Shown piece by piece: positions 33,657 through 43,241 of a stretch of 64,000 bases of DNA. Within the stretch, counting starts at the first letter, position 1; each line of letters begins with the position of its first letter. The notes under the pieces were generated by a model. The model was given only the letters and a program-made list of their open reading frames with translations. It was not told the DNA's origin and searched no databases. Position numbers and translations under genes: made by a program. The stretch comes from an uncultured Nostocoides sp. (lineage in GTDB: Bacteria; Actinomycetota; Actinomycetes; Actinomycetales; Dermatophilaceae): the NCBI GenBank assembly GCA_937873315.1, contig CALMQX010000041.1, forward strand, positions 1 through 64,000. Reading direction: 5' to 3'.

Positions 33657-34781
33657 TCAGGCGACCCAGCGGCGGGTCGCCCACCCGTAAACCATGAAGG
33701 CGCCCAGCAGCAGGCTGATCCCCACGGTCAGCCACCACAGCCAACGGCGGCGTTCGGCGGCCTCGGCCAGGATCAGGTAGGCCGGGAACCAGGCCAGGGC
33801 ATACCGGGGAGCGGACTCCCAAACCGACCCCGTGAGGATGACCCCCACGCTGGGGATGAGATAGGCGGCCTCTGCCCAGCGATGACGCGCCAGGACGATC
33901 ACGGTGAGCACCACCCCGCCGACGACCGCGAGCAGATCGATCGAGCGACTGACCTGCAACCAACCATCGCCCGCACCGGAGATCTGGCCGAATTGGTGGA
34001 CCAGGGCATCCCAGGGCGCCATGGTCGAGCGCTTCCAGCCAATGGCCTGTGCCTCCCGATAGGCATCCCAGGACCCCGTGCGCAGGCGCAACCAGGCGAG
34101 CCACCCGCCGAGAGCCAGTGCGGGAAGGATCGGCCACAGAACCTGCACGCCCGGCCAACGGCGCGACTGGCGCAGGCTCACGGCATACATCACCAGCAAG
34201 CCCAGGACGAGGAAGATCCCGGTCACCCGGGTCGAGACGGCCAGCGCAGCGCCCAGCCCGGCGAGCCACCAACGCTGCCTGAGTCCGGCCCACCAGGCAC
34301 CGAGCGCGGCGGCTAGGAAGAGGGACTCGGAGTACACCGCGACCGTGAAGACCCCCGCGGGGGCGAGCGCGAGCAGCCAGAGGGCCCGGCGCTGGGCCCG
34401 CGGGGCCGACAGGCTCTGCCGGGCCACGCCGGAAAAGGCCACCGCCGCCAGCGCCCCGGCCACCAGGGCGATGATCCAGCCGGCCAGAGTTGGACCGCTC
34501 AGCGCCGGCGCAGCAGCGCGCATCGCGAGCGGGTAGCCCGGAAAGTACGCCTGATCACAGCAGGAGCGTGCCGGGGTGAAATAACCCTCGGTGGCGATCC
34601 GCACGAAGTGATAGGAGTCGAAGTACGAGAACCGGTCCAGCCACCAGCGCCCATCCCGCCAAGGGTGGGTTTCTCCCGGGATACCCGCGAAAGCAGCGAT
34701 GAGGAGCACCAAGGCCACTAGGCCGGCCCTGGTGATGGCCCAGATGGTGGCCGCGGACCGACCTGGCGAAGACATCCTCAC
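33657..34781 (-). CDS. integral membrane glycosyltransferase, PIG-V-like
   Basis: A 374-residue membrane protein with about nine helices. The early extracytoplasmic loop has DRFSYFDSYHFVRIATEGY, the acidic loop of GT-C enzymes, followed by FPGYPLAMRA. It fits the PIG-V-like mannosyltransferase family that uses polyprenyl-phosphate sugars. The sugar and acceptor are not known. A GTG at 34781 overlaps the nudC stop as GTGA; an ATG two codons later is equally likely. Confidence 0.78.
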   Translation of the reverse strand: MRMSSPGRSAATIWAITRAGLVALVLLIAAFAGIPGETHPWRDGRWWLDRFSYFDSYHFVRIATEGYFTPARSCCDQAYFPGYPLAMRAAAPALSGPTLAGWIIALVAGALAAVAFSGVARQSLSAPRAQRRALWLLALAPAGVFTVAVYSESLFLAAALGAWWAGLRQRWWLAGLGAALAVSTRVTGIFLVLGLLVMYAVSLRQSRRWPGVQVLWPILPALALGGWLAWLRLRTGSWDAYREAQAIGWKRSTMAPWDALVHQFGQISGAGDGWLQVSRSIDLLAVVGGVVLTVIVLARHRWAEAAYLIPSVGVILTGSVWESAPRYALAWFPAYLILAEAAERRRWLWWLTVGISLLLGAFMVYGWATRRWVA

Positions 34782-35722
34782 CTGACGCGCACGACCCGCT
34801 CGGGGGCGTCGATCGGCCCGCCGAACCAGTGCTCGATGAGCCGCCGAGCGATGGACAGGCGCCCGGAGATGGCCAGCTCACCGGAAGCCGTTGCGCTGAG
34901 CAACTCCTCCCGAGAGAACCACCGAGCCGCCTCGATCTCGCCATCAATCAACGTGAGCTCGCTCCCCTGCGTTCGGGCGAGGAAGCCGATCATGAGGGAA
35001 GTCGGAAAGGGCCATGGTTGGTCACCGAGATAGGTCACCTCGCTCACCTGCAGGCCGACCTCCTCACGCACCTCGCGAGCCACGGCCGCCGCCAAGGTCT
35101 CGCCGGGCTCGACGAAGCCCGCCAGCACGGACATACCGGCCGCGGTGAAGCCGGCACCGCGAGCAAGCAGGATCCGGTCCTGTGCGTCGATGACCGCCAT
35201 GATGACCGCCGGATCGGTGCGCGGGAAGTGTTCGCTGCCGTCCTTCGGGCAGCGCCTAGTCCAGCCCGCGGTCGCGGCTGCGGTCTCGTGGCCACAGCGG
35301 GAGCAAAACCCATGTGCCGCATGCCAATTCGCGAGCGCGAGGGCACATGCAAAGGCCCCCGCATCCAGGTCATCGAGCTCGACGCCCACCTGGCGAAGGG
35401 TCCGCCACGCCGGATCGTCCTCGGGCGCCTGGCCCTCCTCAACGACCGCGACATAGTCGGTGGCGATGCCGTCGGCCACGCCCTCACCGAGGAAGGCCAC
35501 CAAGCAGTCGGCGTCCGAGGCCGCCGGCGAGCGCCAACCCAGCGCGAGCCGGCCCTCCGCCTCGATGATGGGCGCCCGTCCGGCCCGAAGCGGCAGGACC
35601 TTGGTCGCTGGCGCGGCCAGCAGAGCCCCGATCATCCCTGGGGTGGCCCGGCGCTCAGCTCGCCGCTCCAGTCCCGAGCGGGCCAGGGCGAGGCCAGGCA
35701 AAGAGGTCGAATCGGACGGCAC
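34778..35722 (-). CDS. nudC: NAD(+)/NADH diphosphatase NudC
   Basis: A 314-residue NudC. It has a zinc ribbon (HGFCSRCGHETA, then RRCPKDG), the Nudix box GFVEPGETLAAAVAREVREEVG and, after it, the NADH-specific QPWPFPTSLMIGF array. It hydrolyses NAD(H) to AMP and NMN and can remove NAD caps from RNA. GTG 35722 (VPSDSTS) is preferred; the frame is open for 25 more basic codons. It is coupled to the glycosyltransferase gene. Confidence 0.93.
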   Translation of the reverse strand: MPSDSTSLPGLALARSGLERRAERRATPGMIGALLAAPATKVLPLRAGRAPIIEAEGRLALGWRSPAASDADCLVAFLGEGVADGIATDYVAVVEEGQAPEDDPAWRTLRQVGVELDDLDAGAFACALALANWHAAHGFCSRCGHETAAATAGWTRRCPKDGSEHFPRTDPAVIMAVIDAQDRILLARGAGFTAAGMSVLAGFVEPGETLAAAVAREVREEVGLQVSEVTYLGDQPWPFPTSLMIGFLARTQGSELTLIDGEIEAARWFSREELLSATASGELAISGRLSIARRLIEHWFGGPIDAPERVVRVR

Positions 35723-35805
35723 GTGGCCACGATAGTCACCGCGCACTCTCCTTCGGCGACCCTCCCACGCGTGGCTCCCCGACCTCGGGCGGCTCACGGC
35801 ATACC

Positions 35806-36870
35806 GTGGCAGTCGTGGATCGCAGTCCCTCCTTCCTCGCTGCCCTGGCGAGTGCCGCCGTCTCCGGGTTGGACCCGGTGAGTGTCGAGGCGCTCCCCAG
35901 CACCCCAGAAGATCGCTTCGATGTCGGCTTCGTCATGGACAGCCAGCACCGGCGTTGGGTGGTTCGCGCCCCACGGGATGACATGGCCGCCGCCGAGATG
36001 GACCGCAGCGTGGCCATGCTCGGGATCATCGCGAGGAGGCTGCCTTTCGGCGTGCCGATGCCTCGGGGATTCATCGCCCTCGCAACCGGCGGGCGGGCCA
36101 TGGTCTACCCCTATCTGCCGGGCCATCACGTCGACCTCGCTGCGCTGCCTCGTGGCGCGGGCGTGGCGGCCGAGCTGGGGCGGGCCCTGGCGGCCCTGCA
36201 CAACCTGGATGCTCGGATCTACGACGAGGCTGGTCTGCCCAGTTACGACGCCGATGTCTATCGCTCGCGACGGCTCACGGATCTTGATCGAGCAGCTGCC
36301 ACCGGGCGGATCCCGGCCGGCCTACTCACTCGTTGGGAAGCAGCGCTTGAGGACGTCGCACTGTGGCGCTTTGCGGCGGTGCCCACGCATGGCTCCGTGA
36401 CGGCGGAGCATGTGCTGACCGCCTTCGACGATGACCACGATGCGGCCACCGGTCATGTGCGGGCGCTGACCGGCTGGGAGCATGCGCAGGTCGCCGACCC
36501 GGCAGATGATTTCGCCGAGTTGGTGAGCACCATGACGGCCGACGCCTTAGACACCGTGCTCGAGGCCTATGCCCTTTCACGGGTTGAACGACCCGACCCG
36601 CATCTCCTGGTGCGGGCACGGCTAGCCAGCGAGCTTCGCGAGCTCACCGGCCTCATGGATGCCGTGGCCGCACGCCGGCTGGACCTCGCCGATGTGCTCA
36701 CTACACAGCTGCGCCAGCTCGACGACGCGATTCAGGCCAGTGACGACCCTCGGTTGTCACTGGCGCCCGCCGCCGTCCGTCCGCGAGCCGCCCAGCGCGT
36801 GGTCGATGAGCCCGACCAGGAGACCCCCGAGGTCACTGAGCCGGACCCGGATCTCCCGTCAGCGCCCTAA
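35806..36870 (+). CDS. APH-like phosphotransferase, catalytic Asp replaced
   Basis: A 354-residue protein with an aminoglycoside/macrolide phosphotransferase fold: a nucleotide-binding lobe (WVVRAPRDDMAA), a central AAELGRALAALHNLD segment and the brenner-type loop. Where active kinases have HGDLxxxN, this reads THGSVTAEH, and the metal DWE motif is GWEHAQVADPADDFAE, so the catalytic Asp is lost. It may bind nucleotide or substrate without phosphotransfer. The last 40 residues are acidic, and 38 bases overlap the end of the convergent adnB. Confidence 0.75.
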   Translation: MAVVDRSPSFLAALASAAVSGLDPVSVEALPSTPEDRFDVGFVMDSQHRRWVVRAPRDDMAAAEMDRSVAMLGIIARRLPFGVPMPRGFIALATGGRAMVYPYLPGHHVDLAALPRGAGVAAELGRALAALHNLDARIYDEAGLPSYDADVYRSRRLTDLDRAAATGRIPAGLLTRWEAALEDVALWRFAAVPTHGSVTAEHVLTAFDDDHDAATGHVRALTGWEHAQVADPADDFAELVSTMTADALDTVLEAYALSRVERPDPHLLVRARLASELRELTGLMDAVAARRLDLADVLTTQLRQLDDAIQASDDPRLSLAPAAVRPRAAQRVVDEPDQETPEVTEPDPDLPSAP

Positions 36871-39800
36871 CAAGCTCCTCGACCGCTGGCAGCGTCGGGT
36901 AGATCGTCTCTCCGGTGCGGGCAAGGTAGAAGGCCGTGCGGACCCTGGCTTCGTCAACCCCACGAAGGCGGCACCAGGCCAGGCGGTATGCCGCAAGTTG
37001 GGTTGCCAGAACCATCAGCCGGTCCTTCGTGGGCGCTGCCGTGGTCTTCCAGTCCACAATGACGAAGCCGTCCCCATCGGCGAAGACCGCGTCAATCCGA
37101 CCGCGCACGGCCACTGGGCCGATGACCGTCTCGACGTCGGTTTCCACCTCGAGGGGGCTCTGTGCGGCCCACGCGCTCGCGAGGAAGATCTCTTGCAGGG
37201 CGGCGAGATCCTCATCGTCCGCAGAGCTCGCGTCAGTCCAGCCCGGCAGCTCGTCCACCTCGAGCAGAGCGGCTTCGCCGAAGTACTCCTCCAACCACGC
37301 GTGGAAACGGGTACCCCGGCGCGCCTGGGGAGCGGGGGGCGCTGGCATCGGTCGGCGCAGGTTCTCGGCATAGCCCACCGGGTCATCCATGAGCGCAACC
37401 AGGGCCGAGGTCGAGAGATGGGTGGGCAGCCTGACCGACTCGCCCGAGCGTGGTCGATGCGATGCTGCCCGCTCGGCGAGCAGTGCCTTCGCCGACAGCT
37501 CCCACTGCTGCTGGAGTGGGAGTGCGCCCGGGATAAGGACCGACTCCAGGGGGGCAGACGCAATGAGCGCGGCAGCGGCGGCCGCCGCACGATGACGCTC
37601 GAGCTCCGGGGTCGGTGGCCAGAGCACCTCGACCGGTTCGGCATGCCGGGGGTTGGCGGCCGCCGGGTCGGTGGCGGGCATCGGACACCAGGGGCCGCTG
37701 GCGGCTCCCGCTGCGCGGACCTCGTCCAGGAAGCGCGAGGTGATACGCGGGGTCTTGGCGGTGCCCCACACGTGGCTAGTGAGCAGGAGGGCCTCACGAG
37801 CCCGGGTGAGTGCGACATAGGCCAATCGGCGCTCTTCCTCAATCCCGAAGGCAGCGCTGGCGGCGGTGAACCTGGTCCACTCGGACGCGAGGTCATCGCA
37901 GGTGGCTGCCGTATCCCACGCGAACCGAGGACGCCCTTGGCGATCGCCGCGCAGGTCGTGAGGCACACCGGCCAGCCCGACCAGCCAGGCCTTGTCACGC
38001 ACAGCGGTGGTGATCCACTCGCCCGCGTCGACCTTGCTGATATTGCCGGAGTGGGCGGGGAAGGACGCCTCGACCAGCCCGGGGACCACGACGACGTCCC
38101 ACTCCAAGCCCTTCGCCGCATGCACCGTGAGAATGGAGACGGCATCGGAGCGGGTCTCCAACCAGCCCAGCTCGAGGCCGCGTTCCTCGGCAAGGGCGGC
38201 TTCGAGCCAGGCAACGAAGGCACCCAGGGTCGGTCGATCCGCCGACGCTGCGAAACTGGCGGCCACCTCGGTGAAGGCATCCAGGTGCGCACGGGCGGCG
38301 GCCGGCGAGTACTCGGGTCGCGCCACAACCTCAATGTCCAGGCCCAGCGCCCGCTCCGCCTCAAGGACCAGTTCGGGTAGGGCCAGGCCCACCATGGCCC
38401 GCAACCCACGTAAGGTCTCCGCCAAGCCCTCAAGCCGCCGCAAAGCGATCCCGCTCAGCGACTCCCCCTCGGGTCCTAGCCATCCGGGCGGCGGCAAGGT
38501 GTCGAGCGCCTCAGTCAGGGTGGCCGCGTCGGCGGAATCGGCCGCGAGGTCGCGACCGGCCGGCCCACGCGCATGCGAAGCGCGCACCCGCGCCCAGGCC
38601 CACAACCCGTCTAGGTCGGCCGCCCCAAGCCGGCAGCGCGGGCCGGTCAGGAGTCGCATGAGTCGGTCGCCCCGAACCGGGTCGGCCACCACCGTCAGGA
38701 CGGCCACGAGGTCGGCCACCTCAGGGGTGAAGAGCAATCCACCCAAGCCCACCACCTCATGCGGGATACCTCGCTCCTCGAAGGCATCAATGACCGCGTC
38801 GAACTGACTTCGCTTGCGGCACAAGACCGCGCAGGAGCGGACGCCATCGGGACCCTGCCGCGCGATGGCCAGCCAATCGGCGAGGTATGCCGCCTCCTCC
38901 TCGATCGTCTCCAGCCGCGCGGTGAGCACGTGGCCCCGCCCGGCGGTCGGTCGAGCCGCCAGGCGACGAACCGGGATTCGCGAACTCGCCACCAGGGGCT
39001 CGGCAACCACATTCGCCGACGCCAGGATGGCTTCGTCATTGCGCCAACTCGTGGAGAGCGGGAGCACGGTCGCGGGGTCGGGATCGCGGAAGAGAGCGGT
39101 ATACCGATCCAGCGTCGTGGCCGACGCGCCACGCCAGCCATAGATCGCCTGATGTGGATCGCCGACCGCGGTGACCGGAACCGGCTCACCGTCAGCGACA
39201 AAGACCCCGTGCAGGAAGGCCAGCTGGGCCTCGGAGGTGTCCTGGAACTCATCGAGCAGTACGGCCCGAAATCGCCCGCGCTCGGCGGCCCCGACGTCGG
39301 GGAACTCGGCAGCCAGACGGGCCGCCAAGGCGACCTGATCCCCAAAGTCCAAAGCATCCCGTCGAGACTTGGCGGCCGCCAACTCCCGCACGATCGGCAA
39401 AACCGCGAGGCGCTTGCGCAGCACCCCCACCGCCGTCCGGACATCCGCAGGTAGACCCTTGCTCCGCCCGGACGCGGCCGCCGGCACGGCCTCCAGGGTC
39501 GCGATCACCTCTCGCAGATGGTCCTCGACGTCGTTGACGTCCAGCAGGTGCTCAGCACACTCTCCGGCCAGGTCGATGACCGCGCTGGTGATCGTGGACT
39601 CGGCAAGATCCACGGCCTCCATTGGCCCGTCGTAGGCCAATACCGTTTCGTGCGCCAACTGCCAAAGGGCCGCTTCCGAGAGCAGCCGCGACTCCGGCTC
39701 GACACCCAACCGCAGCCCATGCTGGCGGACCAGACCACCGGCATACGCGTGATAGGTGGAGACGGTGGGTGTCCCCGGCAGGGCAGCCGCACCGCCTTCG

Positions 39801-40111
39801 GCCCGCGGCGTCCACAGTCCCTCCTGGCGCAAGCGCGCCAGCCTGCTCGCCAGGCGCTCACCCAGCTCCGTGGCGGCCTTGCGGGTGAAGGTGAGGCCGA
39901 GCACCTCCTCGGGCTCGACCATGCCATTGGCCACCAGCCAGACCACTCGCGCCGCCATCGTCTCGGTCTTGCCGGACCCCGCGCCAGCAATGACCAACAA
40001 CGGGCGCAGGGGCGCTTCGATGACCGCGGCCTGCTCAGGGGTTGGCTCGTGGGACTGCCCGAGCGCCCGGGCGAGCTCCACTGCGGACCAGCGCACCATG
40101 GACCTGGTCAT
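36833..40111 (-). CDS. adnB: AdnB-type helicase-nuclease subunit
   Basis: A 1092-residue subunit of the actinobacterial double-strand-break resection motor. The UvrD-like motor shows Walker A GAGSGKT, Walker B LLDEFQDTSEAQ, AIYGWRGA, LTVHAAKGLEWDVVVV and VALTRAREALL. The C-terminal RecB-type nuclease has VRGRIDAVFADGDGFVIVDWKT with the metal Asp/Asp-x-Lys set. No Fe-S cysteines are seen in it. The ATG overlaps the adnA stop by 4 bases, so the subunits are made together. Confidence 0.93.
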   Translation of the reverse strand: MTRSMVRWSAVELARALGQSHEPTPEQAAVIEAPLRPLLVIAGAGSGKTETMAARVVWLVANGMVEPEEVLGLTFTRKAATELGERLASRLARLRQEGLWTPRAEGGAAALPGTPTVSTYHAYAGGLVRQHGLRLGVEPESRLLSEAALWQLAHETVLAYDGPMEAVDLAESTITSAVIDLAGECAEHLLDVNDVEDHLREVIATLEAVPAAASGRSKGLPADVRTAVGVLRKRLAVLPIVRELAAAKSRRDALDFGDQVALAARLAAEFPDVGAAERGRFRAVLLDEFQDTSEAQLAFLHGVFVADGEPVPVTAVGDPHQAIYGWRGASATTLDRYTALFRDPDPATVLPLSTSWRNDEAILASANVVAEPLVASSRIPVRRLAARPTAGRGHVLTARLETIEEEAAYLADWLAIARQGPDGVRSCAVLCRKRSQFDAVIDAFEERGIPHEVVGLGGLLFTPEVADLVAVLTVVADPVRGDRLMRLLTGPRCRLGAADLDGLWAWARVRASHARGPAGRDLAADSADAATLTEALDTLPPPGWLGPEGESLSGIALRRLEGLAETLRGLRAMVGLALPELVLEAERALGLDIEVVARPEYSPAAARAHLDAFTEVAASFAASADRPTLGAFVAWLEAALAEERGLELGWLETRSDAVSILTVHAAKGLEWDVVVVPGLVEASFPAHSGNISKVDAGEWITTAVRDKAWLVGLAGVPHDLRGDRQGRPRFAWDTAATCDDLASEWTRFTAASAAFGIEEERRLAYVALTRAREALLLTSHVWGTAKTPRITSRFLDEVRAAGAASGPWCPMPATDPAAANPRHAEPVEVLWPPTPELERHRAAAAAAALIASAPLESVLIPGALPLQQQWELSAKALLAERAASHRPRSGESVRLPTHLSTSALVALMDDPVGYAENLRRPMPAPPAPQARRGTRFHAWLEEYFGEAALLEVDELPGWTDASSADDEDLAALQEIFLASAWAAQSPLEVETDVETVIGPVAVRGRIDAVFADGDGFVIVDWKTTAAPTKDRLMVLATQLAAYRLAWCRLRGVDEARVRTAFYLARTGETIYPTLPAVEELVRALTGDPGPAQ

Positions 40112-43100
40112 GCGAGCACTCTCCCCTCGGGGCGCGCCGGGCACGAGCCCGTGAGGGGACAGGTCGCGCACGCCTCGCCGGGCGTTGCCATGAAGGCGGC
40201 GCCCGCCATCCCCTGCGCGGTGTCCTGCACCAATTGCCGGGCCCAGGTCGGATCATCGGCCTGCGAGAGCGGCGATTGAACTTGCAAATCCACGGCGCTC
40301 GCTTTGGCTGCCTTGCCGAGCTGGAGCAGGGCCGCGCCCGCGCTGCCTGAGCCGTAGTCCGAGAAGGCGCCGGCGTCGACGGCCAGCTGATAGGCACCGA
40401 GTTGAGGGTGCCGAGCCACCTCGGCCACCGAGGGTTTGCTGCTCCCCGTCTTGAGATCGATCACCCGCAGCCGGCCCTGCGGGTCAGCCTCCAATCGGTC
40501 CACCTGACCGCGGACCACGGCTCGCCCGAGCGCCACATCCATAGCGACCTCGGAGGCCACGCGTCTCCACCCGGCCTCGCCTGACTCGCGCACATGCCGC
40601 GCAAAGCGGGCCACCATCCGCTCGGCCTCACGTTGCTTGCGATCAGAGAGCCAGCCCGGCGGCATACCGAGCACGTGCCAGCGCTCGCGGACCGCTTCGA
40701 CCAACTCGGACTCGGAGGCCTCGGCGAGCTCGTGGGCGATGGCATGCACCAACCGACCAATGTCAGCCGCCCCAATCGACACGCCCTCCCCGCCATGGCT
40801 TTGCAGCAACCAGCGCACCTGGCATCGGCTGAAGGACTCCACTCGAGAGGGCGAAACCGCCACGGGTATGCCGTCCGCCCGGCGAGGCCGCTCGTCGCTG
40901 GTCGGCGTCAGGATCCACCAGCCGGCCGGGTCAGCCCCCGGGACTCCGGCGGCGGCCAGCCGAGCCAGGGTCGTCACCGCGGCACCCCGTCGCCGCGGAT
41001 CTGGCCCGACAACGGCGCGGCGCAACTCACCGACCAAGCCAGCCAGGGTGGCTGGTGCGGCCACATCACTGAGTGGGCGTGGCTCGTCGGCTGGCCGCGG
41101 ATCGACCAATTCCAGCAGGGCCGACGGCTGCTCATCCTCGCTGCGCACCGCGGTGACCAGCAGCTCCTCGCTCGACCGGGACACCGCCACCAGGAAGAGT
41201 CGGGTCTCGTCATGGCGCACCGCCACCTGGGCCGCCCGACCACCGGTATCTCGACCTAGGACGACATCGACCAGTCGCCCACTGCCGAGCAACGATCCAC
41301 GAACCCGAAGGTCCGGCCAGACGCCCTCTTGAACCCCAGCCACCGCGGTCAGCCGCCACTGACGGCCGGCTGCCGCGGCCGGGGTAAGCACGGACACGCT
41401 GCGGTCATCGGGAGCGCTGGCCGCCAAGCTGTCACCGGGCAGGTCCTCGGTCGACAAGCGCTCCAAGAAGCCCACCACAGTTCCGCCGGGCAGCCGATCA
41501 ACATGCCGGGCCGCGGTCTCAAAGAGTCGCATCATGGCATCCAGATCACGGTCAGCCCGAGCCCCGGCAGCGCCTCCGGCGAGTGCGGCAGCCCGCCAGA
41601 CCTGTGCCCGTCCGCTGGCCTGCCACATGGCCCACAGCGCGCCCTCGACATCGCTCGGATCCCGATCAATGGAGCTTCGGGCGGCAGCCAGCACCCGGCC
41701 AACCCGTCGGGCCGAGGTTGCCTCGGGGCCGATCTCCGCGAGCACCTCGGGAAGGAGCACGCCTTCGATCAGCAGCGCATCGCTGCTGCGCCGGCCGCCA
41801 GCCGCCAATTCGGCCGACCGCAGGCTGCGTCGGAGTCGACGAACCATCACCGGGTCCGCGCCGCCCACCACGGACTGCAAGAGGTCGACGACGGTGTCGG
41901 CCTCCACCTCGCCCGGATCGGGCGCCGTGCCGATCCTCAGGGCCTGCAGGAAGGGCCGCACTGCCGCTTGCTCTTGGAGCGATCGGTCCGTCGGCGGCGA
42001 ACTGACCGGCACCCCATTGGCCGCCAACACGCGCCGGATCGTCGCGCTGCGGGAGCGTCCACGCACGATGACCGCCATCTCGGACCAGGCAACGTCCTCG
42101 TGCAGGTGGGCCTGCCGCATCCGCCCAGCGATCAGGGCAGCCTCCTGTGCCGGTGAACGCAGCACGTGCACCGCGACCCGGCCGCCCGCACGCCCGGCCG
42201 GCGCCGCCCGATGACCGGCCTCACCACTGACGCCAATGAACTCGGCAACCCGGGCGGTCACTGCTCGCACGGCCGATGGGGTCCGGTATGCCGTGGGCAA
42301 GCTGAGCTCAGCGGCCGCTGGCCACTCTCGGATAAAGCCGCCCGGGTCAGCGCCACGGAAGGTCTGCGTGGCGCTGTCGGGGTCACCCAAGAACACGAGC
42401 TGGGCTCCGGCGCCGCCGAGGGCGTGCAGAAGCCGAATGCCGGCGGGGGTCAACTCGTGCGCGTCGTCGACGACGACGAGCCGCCAGGGGTACCACGCCT
42501 GGGCTTCATCGGCGGGGTCGAGCAGGACCTCCGCGGCCGCCCCGAGGATCCAGGCCGGGTCGAAGGATCCAGGCGATCGCAGTGCCGTGACCTCGTCATA
42601 CTCCGCGAGCACCGCGGCCGCGGCCACCCACTCCGGCTGCCCGTGCTGCGCACCTAGATCCGCCAGGCGCTGCGCCGACAGGCCGAGCTCCACTGCCCGC
42701 ATCAGCAGGTCTCGCAGCTCGGATCGAAAGCCCTTCGTGGGCAATGCGAGCTCCAGGTGTGCGGGCCAGGCGGGAGCCAACCCGGGCTCGGCCGCGTGCC
42801 CGGCGAGGAGTTCAGCCAGGATGACGTCCTGCTCTGGTCCGGTGATGAGTCGGGGCGCCGGCTCCCCGCGCAGCGCCGCCGATCGGCGGATCAGCCCGAA
42901 GGCCAGCGACTGCATCGACCGTGCCAAGGGGCCGCTCGTGGTCCCACCGACCGCCGCGGTGACGTCATCCCGCAACCTGGCCGCCGACAGCCGGCTCGGT
43001 GCCAGGATCAGGCAGGCGTCGGCCGCTAACTCTCCACCGGCGACCCGCTCGGCAACGATCCGGGTCGCCAACCATGACTTGCCCGAGCCGGGCGCACCGA

Positions 43101-43236
43101 GGATGCGCAGCACCGCCCCCCGGTGCTCGATAGCGGCCTGCTGCACCTCATCAGGGCGGGCGCTGGGAGCCGGCGAACGCGCTGGTTGCAGGAGGGTGGG
43201 CACGTGCCCGATTTCATCACGGACCACCGACAGCAC
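40108..43236 (-). CDS. adnA: AdnA-type helicase-nuclease subunit with Fe-S nuclease
   Basis: A 1042-residue partner of AdnB. Walker A is GAPGSGKSW; the Walker B region reads VVVDDAHEL rather than DEAQ/DEFQ, and several motor motifs are diverged, consistent with AdnA being the weaker motor in mycobacteria. The C-terminal nuclease has GQVDRLEADPQGRLRVIDLKTG and four Cys placed as in AddB (one in SRCQVRW, three in CATCPLTGSC), a likely 4Fe-4S staple. An ATG beginning MLSVVRDE is used; GTGs nearby are alternatives. Confidence 0.92.
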   Translation of the reverse strand: MLSVVRDEIGHVPTLLQPARSPAPSARPDEVQQAAIEHRGAVLRILGAPGSGKSWLATRIVAERVAGGELAADACLILAPSRLSAARLRDDVTAAVGGTTSGPLARSMQSLAFGLIRRSAALRGEPAPRLITGPEQDVILAELLAGHAAEPGLAPAWPAHLELALPTKGFRSELRDLLMRAVELGLSAQRLADLGAQHGQPEWVAAAAVLAEYDEVTALRSPGSFDPAWILGAAAEVLLDPADEAQAWYPWRLVVVDDAHELTPAGIRLLHALGGAGAQLVFLGDPDSATQTFRGADPGGFIREWPAAAELSLPTAYRTPSAVRAVTARVAEFIGVSGEAGHRAAPAGRAGGRVAVHVLRSPAQEAALIAGRMRQAHLHEDVAWSEMAVIVRGRSRSATIRRVLAANGVPVSSPPTDRSLQEQAAVRPFLQALRIGTAPDPGEVEADTVVDLLQSVVGGADPVMVRRLRRSLRSAELAAGGRRSSDALLIEGVLLPEVLAEIGPEATSARRVGRVLAAARSSIDRDPSDVEGALWAMWQASGRAQVWRAAALAGGAAGARADRDLDAMMRLFETAARHVDRLPGGTVVGFLERLSTEDLPGDSLAASAPDDRSVSVLTPAAAAGRQWRLTAVAGVQEGVWPDLRVRGSLLGSGRLVDVVLGRDTGGRAAQVAVRHDETRLFLVAVSRSSEELLVTAVRSEDEQPSALLELVDPRPADEPRPLSDVAAPATLAGLVGELRRAVVGPDPRRRGAAVTTLARLAAAGVPGADPAGWWILTPTSDERPRRADGIPVAVSPSRVESFSRCQVRWLLQSHGGEGVSIGAADIGRLVHAIAHELAEASESELVEAVRERWHVLGMPPGWLSDRKQREAERMVARFARHVRESGEAGWRRVASEVAMDVALGRAVVRGQVDRLEADPQGRLRVIDLKTGSSKPSVAEVARHPQLGAYQLAVDAGAFSDYGSGSAGAALLQLGKAAKASAVDLQVQSPLSQADDPTWARQLVQDTAQGMAGAAFMATPGEACATCPLTGSCPARPEGRVLA

Positions 43237-43241
43237 CGGCC

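Noticed and set aside
36659..38433. Long open frames (472 and 573 codons) within adnB, on both strands
   Set aside because: They lie inside the conserved AdnB frame and show Arg/Pro/Ala-rich low-complexity composition typical of shadow frames.
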